This document shows, piece after piece, positions 7,975 to 14,567 of a stretch of 27,734 nt of DNA (position 1 is the first letter of the stretch; each line of letters opens with the position of its first letter). The DNA comes from Gaiellasilicea sp045403015 (lineage in GTDB: Bacteria; Actinomycetota; Thermoleophilia; Gaiellales; Gaiellaceae): assembly GCA_045403015.1 (NCBI GenBank), contig JAXIPI010000124.1:1-27734 (forward strand). Reading direction: 5' to 3'. The notes below the pieces were generated by a model. It was not told the DNA's origin and did not search any database. It saw only the letters and a list, made by a program, of their open reading frames with translations. The position numbers and the translations under genes were made by a program.

Positions 7975-8831
7975 GGTCCGGCTTCGTCGCCGTCGCGGGT
8001 CGCCCGAACGTCGGCAAGTCCACGCTGGTGAACGCGCTCGTGGGCGAGAAGATCGCGATCACCTCGACTGTGCCGAACACCACCCGCCGCCGGATCTACG
8101 GCGTCGCGAACGGGGAGGACTACCAGCTCGTGCTCGCCGACCTGCCGGGCTTTCAGAAGCCGATGGACAAGCTGACGAGCCGGATGCAGAACACGGTCGA
8201 CGCGGCCTTCGAGGACATCGACGTCGTCCTCTTCGTCGTCTCGGCGCGCGACCGCATCGGGGCGGGCGACCGCTTCATCGCGCGGCGGATCTACGCACTC
8301 GGTAAGCCGGTGATCGTCGCCGTCAACAAGGTCGACAACCTCAAGCCGAGCCACATCATCACGCAGATGAAAGCCGCGGCCCAGCTCGGCGACTTCCACG
8401 CGCTGCACCCGGTCAGCGCCAAGACGAAGGACGGGATCGACGAGCTGCGCAGCGACCTCCTGCACCTGCTGCCCGAGGGTCAGCCGCTGTTCGAGCGCGA
8501 GTCGGCGACCGACCAGACGAGCGAGCAGCGCATCACCGAGCTGATCCGCGAGAAGGCGCTCCAGCTGACGCGCGACGAGGTCCCGCATTCGATCTCCGTC
8601 GAGATCGACGAGCTCGACGAGAAGCTCCTCCGGGCGTTCGTGCTCGTCGAGACGGAATCGCAGAAGCAGATCCTGGTCGGTAAGAAGGGGACGATGATCC
8701 GCGAGATCGGTACCCGTGCCAGGCCCGAGATCGAGGCCTTGCTCGGCCACAAGGTCTTCCTCGAGCTCGTCGTCAAGGTGCGGCCGAAGTGGCGGCGCGA
8801 CGACGCGACGCTCGAACGCCTGGGCCTCTAG
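7971..8831 (+). CDS. era: GTPase Era
   Basis: Era is an essential-type GTPase that binds the 3' end of 16S rRNA and promotes 30S assembly. The 286-residue protein shows G1 GRPNVGKS (10-17), a G2 threonine in NTTRRR, G3 DLPG (57-60), G4 NKVD (119-122) and G5 SAK. It ends in a KH domain with VGKKGTMIREIG and the final PKWRRDD. G3 has Leu where most Era proteins have DTPG, a tolerated but uncommon change. I place the start at GTG 7971, which overlaps the cdd stop (GTGA) and gives the usual N-terminus. Longer readings upstream run through cdd in another frame. Confidence 0.94.
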   Translation: MRSGFVAVAGRPNVGKSTLVNALVGEKIAITSTVPNTTRRRIYGVANGEDYQLVLADLPGFQKPMDKLTSRMQNTVDAAFEDIDVVLFVVSARDRIGAGDRFIARRIYALGKPVIVAVNKVDNLKPSHIITQMKAAAQLGDFHALHPVSAKTKDGIDELRSDLLHLLPEGQPLFERESATDQTSEQRITELIREKALQLTRDEVPHSISVEIDELDEKLLRAFVLVETESQKQILVGKKGTMIREIGTRARPEIEALLGHKVFLELVVKVRPKWRRDDATLERLGL

Positions 8832-8857
8832 GTCTAGTCCATACTCCAGGGGAACGC

Positions 8858-8866
8858 GGAGGGAGG
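8858..8866 (+). promoter_or_regulatory. Shine-Dalgarno fixing the CTG start of the glutamate dehydrogenase
   Basis: GGAGGGAGG ends seven bases before CTG at 8874. In this frame there is a stop at 8835-8837 and no ATG, GTG or TTG until 9102. Strong family-like protein sequence already begins before 9102, so CTG is the best start. Confidence 0.65.
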
Positions 8867-8873
8867 TCGGCGA

Positions 8874-11800
8874 CTGGCGACGAGGCCGGATGAGAGGAAG
8901 GCGGCGCTCCTCGAGGCTGCGGTCGCGCGCGTCCACGAGCGGGTCGAGCGCGCCGAGGCGGAGAACGTCGAGCGGTTCGTCCGCGCGTACTACGCCCACG
9001 TCGCTCCCGACGACCTGAACCAACGGAGCGACCTCGACCTCTACGGCGCGGCGGTCGCGCACTGGAACCTCGCGCGCGTTCGGAAGCCGGGCGAGTCGAA
9101 GGTGCACGTCTACACGCCGAGCCTCGAGGAGCATGGCTGGGAGTCGGAGCACACGGTGGTCGAGACCGTCGTCGACGACATGCCGTTCCTCGTGGACTCG
9201 ATCTCGATGGAGGTGACGCGCAGCGGCAGCGCGATCCACCTGGTGATCCGACCGATCATGCGCCTTCGCCGGGATGAGGAGGGCCGGCTGCTCGAGGTCG
9301 GTGCGGAGGACGGGCAGCCCGAGTCGCTGATCCACGTCGAGATCGACTGCCAAGCCGGGCCGGAGGAGCTGGAACGGCTACGCGCGGGCCTCCGCCGCGT
9401 ACTCGCCGACGTGCGCGCCTCGGTGGAGGACTGGCCGGCAATGCGCGAGCGCGTCCGAGACGTCATCGAGGAACTCTCGGAAGCACCTGTCGAGCCGGAC
9501 GAGCGGGCCGAGACCCGCGACCTGCTCGACTGGATGGACGACGGTCACTTCACCTTCCTCGGCTACCGCGAGTACGACGTCCTCACCGAGGACGGTGAGG
9601 ACGTCCTGCGGGCGGTGTCCGGATCGGGGCTCGGCATTCTCCGCGCCGCCGACGAGCGACCGATCTCGGTCAGCTTCTCGCAGCTGCCGCCGGAGGTGAG
9701 GCGGCTCGCGCGCGAGAAGAACCCGCTCACGCTGACGAAGGCGAACTCGCGGGCGACGGTGCACCGGCCCTCGTACCTCGACTACGTCGGCGTCAAGCGC
9801 TTCGACGCAGACGGTGAGGTCGCCGGCGAGCGGCGGTTCCTCGGGCTCTACACGCACACCGCCTACAGCGCCAGTCCGTGGAAGATCCCGGTCCTCCGGC
9901 GCAAGGCGAAGCACGTCGTCGAACGGTCCGGGCTGGTGATCGGCAGCCACGACCACAAGGCGCTCCTCGACATCCTCGAGACGTACCCGCGCGACGAGCT
10001 CTTCCAGATCTCGGAGGACGAGCTCGTCGAGACGGCGCTCGGCATCCTGCACCTCGGCGAGCGGCGGCATGTGCGTCTGTTCGTCCGTCGGGATGCGTTC
10101 GGCCGCTTCCTCTCGTGCCTCGTCTACTTGCCGCGCGAACGCTTCAGCACGGAGAACCGGCAGCGGGTCCAGGACATCCTCCAGGAGGCGTTCGGCGGCA
10201 CGAGCGTCGACTACACGACGCGTGTCTCCGAGTCGGTGCAGGCGCGTCTCCACGTCGTCGTGTACACGGAGCAAGGCGCGATTCCGGAGTACGACGTCGC
10301 CGAGATCCAGGCGCGTCTCGCCGCCGCGACGCGTGCGTGGACCGACGACCTCCGCGATGCCCTCTCCGACCAACTGGGAGAGGAGCACGGCGCGCCGCTC
10401 TTCGAGCGCTACGGGGACGCATTCCCCGCGGCGTACCGCGAGGACTTCTCCGCTCGCCAGGCGGTGCTCGACATCAACCGGATCGAGCGGCTCGACCCCG
10501 ACGGCGACCTTGGGATGAGTCTCTACGTCCCGCTCGAGTCGACTCTCGATCACCTCGCGTTCAAGCTGCTTCGCTCCGGGCAGCCGCTCCTCCTTTCGGA
10601 TGTGCTGCCGCTGCTCGAGAACAAGGGCGTCCGGGTCAGCGACGAGCGGCCGTACGAGGTGAAGCCGGCCGACGGGGCGCCGGTGTGGATCTACGACTTC
10701 GGGCTCCGGCACGACGAAGGGGCGGAGTTCCAGGCCGACGACGTGCGCGAGACCTTCCAGGACGCGTTCGCTCGCACCTGGCGTGGGGAGGCCGAGAACG
10801 ACGGCTTCAACCGCCTCGTCCTCTCGGCGCGACTGACCGCCCGGGAGATCACGATTCTGCGTGCGATCGCGAAGTACCTCCGGCAAGCGGGAAGCACCTT
10901 CAGCCAGAACTACATGGAGGACGCGCTCTCAGCGCATCCCGATGTCGCGCGCCGGCTCGTCGAGCTCTTCCGGCTCCGCCTGGATCCGATGCGGTTCGAG
11001 GACACCGACGCCAAGGCGCGGGCGCTGGAGCGCGACCTGGAGAGCACGATCGACGCGGTCGAGAGCCTCGACGAGGATCGGATCCTCCGCGGCTTCCTGC
11101 GAGTTGTCCGTGCCGTCCTGCGGACGAACTACTTCCAGACGGATGCCAGCGGCCAGGCAAAGGCGTACCTCTCGCTCAAGCTCGATCCCGATCTGGTGCC
11201 CGACTTGCCGGAGCCTCGGCCGATGTTCGAGGTCTTCGTCTACTCGCCGCGCGTCGAGGCGGTGCATCTCCGCGGCGGGCGGGTCGCGCGTGGGGGCATC
11301 CGCTGGTCCGACCGCCGTGAGGACTTTCGCACCGAGGTGCTCGGGCTGATGAAGGCGCAGACGGTCAAGAACGCCGTGATCGTCCCGGTCGGCGCGAAGG
11401 GCGGCTTCGTCGTCAAGCGGCCTCCGCCCGGTGGCGACCGCGCCGCGCTGCTCGAGGAGGTCGTCGAGTGCTACCAGACGTTCATGCGCGGCCTGCTCGA
11501 CGTGACCGACACGATCGCCGCGGGCAAGACCGTGCCGCCGCCGGAGGTTGTACGCCACGACGAGGACGACCCGTACCTGGTGGTCGCCGCCGACAAGGGC
11601 ACGGCGACCTTCTCGGATATCGCGAACGCAATCGCGATCGAGTACGGCTTCTGGCTCGGCGATGCGTTCGCTTCGGGGGGCTCGGCCGGCTACGACCACA
11701 AGCAGATGGCCATCACTGCCCGCGGCGCCTGGGAGTCGGTCAAGCGCCACTTCCGCGAGCTGGGGACCGACATCGAGACCACCGACTTCACCGTCGTCGG

Positions 11801-13706
11801 AATTGGCGACATGTCCGGCGACGTGTTCGGCAACGGCATGCTGCTCTCCCGTCACATCCGGTTGATCGGCGCGTTCGATCACCGGCATGTCTTCCTCGAC
11901 CCGAATCCGGATGCGGCGGCGAGCTTCGCCGAGCGCGAGCGGCTGTTTCAGCTGCCGGGCTCGTCCTGGGCGGACTACGACGCGGCGCTGATCTCGCCCG
12001 GCGGCGGCGTCTTCCCGCGGACGGCGAAGTCGGTACCGCTCTCCCCCGAGGCGCGCGCCGCGCTCGGCGTCGAAGCCGCTTCGTTGACCCCGAGCGAGCT
12101 CATCCACGCCTTGCTGCACGCTCCGGTCGACCTGCTCTGGAACGGCGGTATCGGCACCTACGTGAAGGCGAAGGAAGAACGGCATGCCGAGGTCGGCGAC
12201 CGTGCGAACGACGCCGTCCGCGTCGATGCGGAGGAGTTGCGCTGCCGGGTCGTCGGCGAGGGCGGGAACCTCGGGTTCACTCAGCGCGCACGGGTCGCCT
12301 ACGCGCGCGCCGGCGGCCGGATCTACATGGACGCAATCGACACTTCGGCCGGCGTCGACTGCTCCGATCACGAGGTGAACATCAAGATCCTGCTCGACAC
12401 GGTCGTCGCCGACGGCGACCTGACCGGCAAGCAGCGGAACGCGATCCTCGCCGAGATGGAAGACGAGGTCGCGGCGCTCGTCCTGCGCGACAACTACGAG
12501 CAGACCCAGGCCATCTCCAGCTCGACGGCTCAGGCAGCGTCGATGGTCGAGGTGCACGAGCGCTACGTGCGGAGCCTCGAGCAGGACGGCACTCTGAACC
12601 GCGAGCTCGAAGTCCTACCGACCGAGGAGGGATTCGATGAGCGCCAGGCGGCCGGTGGCGGGCTGACCGCACCCGAGTTCGCAACGCTGCTCTCGCACAC
12701 CAAGATCGCACTCGGCCAGGAGCTCCTCGCTTCCGACCTGCCGGAGGATCCGTATCTCTCGAGCGAGCTCGAGCGCTACTTCCCGGCGCGCCTCGGCGAG
12801 GAGTTCGGGCCGCAGTTGCAGCGCCACCCGCTGCGGCGGGAGATCATCGCCTCGCGGGTCGTCAACGATCTCGTCAACCGCGCCGGGACGACCTTCGCCT
12901 TCCGGCTCAGCGACGAGACCGGCGCCGGCGCCGACGACATCGCGCGCGCCTACGCAGTGGCGCGTGAGGTCTTCGGGCTCCGAGACCTCTGGGCGGAAAT
13001 CGAGGCGCTCGACGGACGCGTGCCCGCCGAGTGCCAGACTGCGATGCTGCTCAAGGCACGCATCCTGCTCGAGCGCGCGACCCGTTGGCTCCTGCGCAAC
13101 CGCCGCAGGCCGATCGACATCGCGGCGGCAGTTTCCCGCTACGCCTCCGGTGCGACGGCGCTCGCCGAGGCGCTGCCGACGTTGCTCGGTTCGTCCGAGC
13201 TCGAGGCCGCGCAGGCGAAGGCTGCGGGGTTCGCGGAGGTCGGCGTTCCGGCCGAGCTCGCGCAGCGTGTCTCGTACCTCGAGGCGCTGGTCCCGACGCT
13301 CGACCTCGTCGAGATCGCCGCAGCGGCCGAGGTGGACGTCGCGGCGGCGGCGGCCGCCTACTTCGCGCTCGGTGCGCGGCTCGAGCTGCACTGGCTGCGC
13401 GACCGGATCGTCGATCTGCCGCGGGAGACCCGCTGGGAAGCGATGGCACGCGCCGCGCTCCGCGACGACGTGTACTCCGAGCAGGCGGGGCTGACCGCCG
13501 AGGTGCTGCGGGCGGGTGCGGGCGTCGAGCGCTGGCAGGCCCAGAACGCGAGCGCCATCGAAAGGTCGCTGCAGGTGCTCGCGGACATCCGGAGCGGCGG
13601 CACCCTCGACCTCGCCCGGCTGTCTGTTGCGGTGCGCGAGATCCGCAACCTGATCCACTCGAGCGGAGCGCAAGAGCCGGCGGCGCAACCGGCCTCGCGG
13701 CCGTAG
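8874..13706 (+). CDS. gdh: NAD-specific glutamate dehydrogenase, large (about 180 kDa) class, CTG start
   Basis: This is a 1610-residue NAD-dependent glutamate dehydrogenase (EC 1.4.1.2) of the large bacterial class, which deaminates glutamate to 2-oxoglutarate. The long N-terminal half holds the ACT-like regulatory segments of this family (for example DDMPFLVDSISMEV). The catalytic region lies at about residues 730-1230, with AQTVKNAVIVPVGAKGGF near 828-845, GGSAGYDHKQMAITARGAW near 935-953 and the dinucleotide-binding GIGDMSGDVFGNGMLLS. A helical C-terminal domain follows. Starting at the first GTG (9102) would cut off 76 residues, including ENVERFVRAYYAHVAPDDL, which fits the conserved family N-terminus. 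CTG at 8874 has an ideal Shine-Dalgarno. It lies 42 bases after era. Its stop is five bases from a convergent gene. Confidence 0.92.
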   Translation: MATRPDERKAALLEAAVARVHERVERAEAENVERFVRAYYAHVAPDDLNQRSDLDLYGAAVAHWNLARVRKPGESKVHVYTPSLEEHGWESEHTVVETVVDDMPFLVDSISMEVTRSGSAIHLVIRPIMRLRRDEEGRLLEVGAEDGQPESLIHVEIDCQAGPEELERLRAGLRRVLADVRASVEDWPAMRERVRDVIEELSEAPVEPDERAETRDLLDWMDDGHFTFLGYREYDVLTEDGEDVLRAVSGSGLGILRAADERPISVSFSQLPPEVRRLAREKNPLTLTKANSRATVHRPSYLDYVGVKRFDADGEVAGERRFLGLYTHTAYSASPWKIPVLRRKAKHVVERSGLVIGSHDHKALLDILETYPRDELFQISEDELVETALGILHLGERRHVRLFVRRDAFGRFLSCLVYLPRERFSTENRQRVQDILQEAFGGTSVDYTTRVSESVQARLHVVVYTEQGAIPEYDVAEIQARLAAATRAWTDDLRDALSDQLGEEHGAPLFERYGDAFPAAYREDFSARQAVLDINRIERLDPDGDLGMSLYVPLESTLDHLAFKLLRSGQPLLLSDVLPLLENKGVRVSDERPYEVKPADGAPVWIYDFGLRHDEGAEFQADDVRETFQDAFARTWRGEAENDGFNRLVLSARLTAREITILRAIAKYLRQAGSTFSQNYMEDALSAHPDVARRLVELFRLRLDPMRFEDTDAKARALERDLESTIDAVESLDEDRILRGFLRVVRAVLRTNYFQTDASGQAKAYLSLKLDPDLVPDLPEPRPMFEVFVYSPRVEAVHLRGGRVARGGIRWSDRREDFRTEVLGLMKAQTVKNAVIVPVGAKGGFVVKRPPPGGDRAALLEEVVECYQTFMRGLLDVTDTIAAGKTVPPPEVVRHDEDDPYLVVAADKGTATFSDIANAIAIEYGFWLGDAFASGGSAGYDHKQMAITARGAWESVKRHFRELGTDIETTDFTVVGIGDMSGDVFGNGMLLSRHIRLIGAFDHRHVFLDPNPDAAASFAERERLFQLPGSSWADYDAALISPGGGVFPRTAKSVPLSPEARAALGVEAASLTPSELIHALLHAPVDLLWNGGIGTYVKAKEERHAEVGDRANDAVRVDAEELRCRVVGEGGNLGFTQRARVAYARAGGRIYMDAIDTSAGVDCSDHEVNIKILLDTVVADGDLTGKQRNAILAEMEDEVAALVLRDNYEQTQAISSSTAQAASMVEVHERYVRSLEQDGTLNRELEVLPTEEGFDERQAAGGGLTAPEFATLLSHTKIALGQELLASDLPEDPYLSSELERYFPARLGEEFGPQLQRHPLRREIIASRVVNDLVNRAGTTFAFRLSDETGAGADDIARAYAVAREVFGLRDLWAEIEALDGRVPAECQTAMLLKARILLERATRWLLRNRRRPIDIAAAVSRYASGATALAEALPTLLGSSELEAAQAKAAGFAEVGVPAELAQRVSYLEALVPTLDLVEIAAAAEVDVAAAAAAYFALGARLELHWLRDRIVDLPRETRWEAMARAALRDDVYSEQAGLTAEVLRAGAGVERWQAQNASAIERSLQVLADIRSGGTLDLARLSVAVREIRNLIHSSGAQEPAAQPASRP

Positions 13707-13711
13707 CGCGG

Positions 13712-14146
13712 TTACTCGATCTCGAGGCCCTCGTGTGCGAGCTCGAGGGTTTCGATCGCGACCTCGTTGCCGCTTGCGTGGAGCGAGGGTCCTTCGATCT
13801 TCACGGGCCAGGCGTTGCGGAGCAGCCAGCGCAGAACGGGCTGTCGCTGCTCGTCGAGCAGCGTGATCGTTACGTTGCGGCGCTGAACCTGGCCGTCACG
13901 CACCGACTTCCACCACTCGAAGAGATCGGTGCGGCCGGTGATCCCTCGCTTCAGCGTGACGTTCGGATACGTGGTGAGGCCTGGGAGCTTGCGCGCCGTG
14001 TTGACTCTGTCCGCGCCCTCTCGGTACTCGATCACCTCGATCTCGCCGGTGGGAGCCTCGACCTCGCTGAAGCCCAGCTCGTCCCCCACGCCGATGTCGA
14101 CGAGGAAGTTGAAGTTCAGATAGGGGTTGTCACGCTGGACGGCCAC
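13712..14146 (-). CDS. Contractile-tail tube protein (T4 gp19 / eCIS tube type)
   Basis: This 144-residue protein of the phage T4 gp19-like tail tube family is also the inner-tube subunit of extracellular contractile injection systems and tailocins. Typical family features run its full length: DNPYLNFNFLVDIG at the start, GFSEVEAPTGEIEVIEYREG, RKLPG, NVTLKRGITGRTDLFEWW, RRNVTITLLDE and the C-terminal GNEVAIETLELAHEGLEIE. No sheath, baseplate, spike, ATPase or other tail gene is present nearby. Its only partner is the upstream gene, with which it overlaps by 17 bases. The ORF is intact, with no frameshift. Its role outside a complete injection system is unknown. Its stop lies five bases from that of the glutamate dehydrogenase. 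Confidence 0.88.
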   Translation of the reverse strand: MAVQRDNPYLNFNFLVDIGVGDELGFSEVEAPTGEIEVIEYREGADRVNTARKLPGLTTYPNVTLKRGITGRTDLFEWWKSVRDGQVQRRNVTITLLDEQRQPVLRWLLRNAWPVKIEGPSLHASGNEVAIETLELAHEGLEIE

Positions 14147-14528
14147 TGTGGGGAACCTCCCTGTCGATGAAGCCGAGATCGCGGTAGATCTCGAGGTCGT
14201 GGTGGATCGTGCTCGCTCGCCGCTCGCCGGCGGCCGTCCGCCATGAGACCACCGCGGTGAGCTGCGTCGGCTCGTCGCGCGCGAGGTACGACGCGCTGCG
14301 GTCGAGGAAGACCGAGATGGACTTGCGCGGCGCGAGGAACTCGAGCCTCCGAAAGAGCGCGAGCCGCTGCATCGTCTTCGTCCCGCCGACGCCGCCGAAC
14401 GGCCTGTCGAACTTGATTCGGACGCTGTGCGCCGGCCGGTCGCCGGTGTTCTCGACGACGAGGAAGAGGAGGCCGCGGTCGAAAACGACGTCGAGGATCA
14501 CCTCCGACTCGCAGCGTTCATCCGGCAT
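14130..14528 (-). CDS. Unrecognised beta-rich protein paired with the tail tube gene
   Basis: I do not recognise this 132-residue protein. The pattern of alternating hydrophobic strands (VILDVVFDRGLLFLVVENTG, FLAPRKSISVFLD, LTAVVSWRT) suggests an immunoglobulin-like or CARDB-type beta sandwich. It ends in HHDLEIYRDLGFI. There is no signal peptide or membrane helix. It is the first gene of a two-gene minus-strand unit and overlaps the tail tube gene by 17 bases, so the two products are probably made together. A TAGACT box six bases before the ATG indicates its own leaderless promoter. A structural or adaptor role with the tube protein is possible, but this is only guilt by association. Confidence 0.75.
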   Translation of the reverse strand: MPDERCESEVILDVVFDRGLLFLVVENTGDRPAHSVRIKFDRPFGGVGGTKTMQRLALFRRLEFLAPRKSISVFLDRSASYLARDEPTQLTAVVSWRTAAGERRASTIHHDLEIYRDLGFIDREVPHSGRPA

Positions 14529-14534
14529 GGCGCG

Positions 14535-14540
14535 AGTCTA
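14535..14540 (-). promoter_or_regulatory. Putative leaderless -10 box for the tail-tube gene pair
   Basis: Read on the minus strand, TAGACT ends exactly six bases before the ATG at 14528. The same hexamer with the same spacing precedes pfk. It overlaps a plus-strand TATGCT box facing the LuxR-type gene, so the two promoters would compete for one site. Confidence 0.5.
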
Positions 14541-14544
14541 TGCT
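14539..14544 (+). promoter_or_regulatory. Candidate -10 box for the LAL regulator, overlapping the divergent promoter
   Basis: TATGCT lies 24 bases before GTG 14568, and a strong Shine-Dalgarno AAGGAGGT at 14553-14560 lies between. It shares two bases with the divergent minus-strand TAGACT. No clear -35 element is visible. Confidence 0.35.
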
Positions 14545-14567
14545 CGACGCTGAAGGAGGTGGCGGGC

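Noticed and set aside
7911..9353. A 480-codon minus-strand open frame over era and the start of glutamate dehydrogenase
   Set aside because: It is antisense to well-supported motifs (Era G1-G5 and KH domain) and has the composition expected of a shadow frame.
9378..10886. A 502-codon minus-strand open frame inside the glutamate dehydrogenase
   Set aside because: It is a shadow of the plus-strand gene, with no recognisable domain and no upstream promoter or ribosome site.
13712..14528. Complete prophage or contractile injection system
   Set aside because: Only the tube-type gene is recognisable. The flanks are metabolic and regulatory genes without any other tail, capsid or integrase gene.
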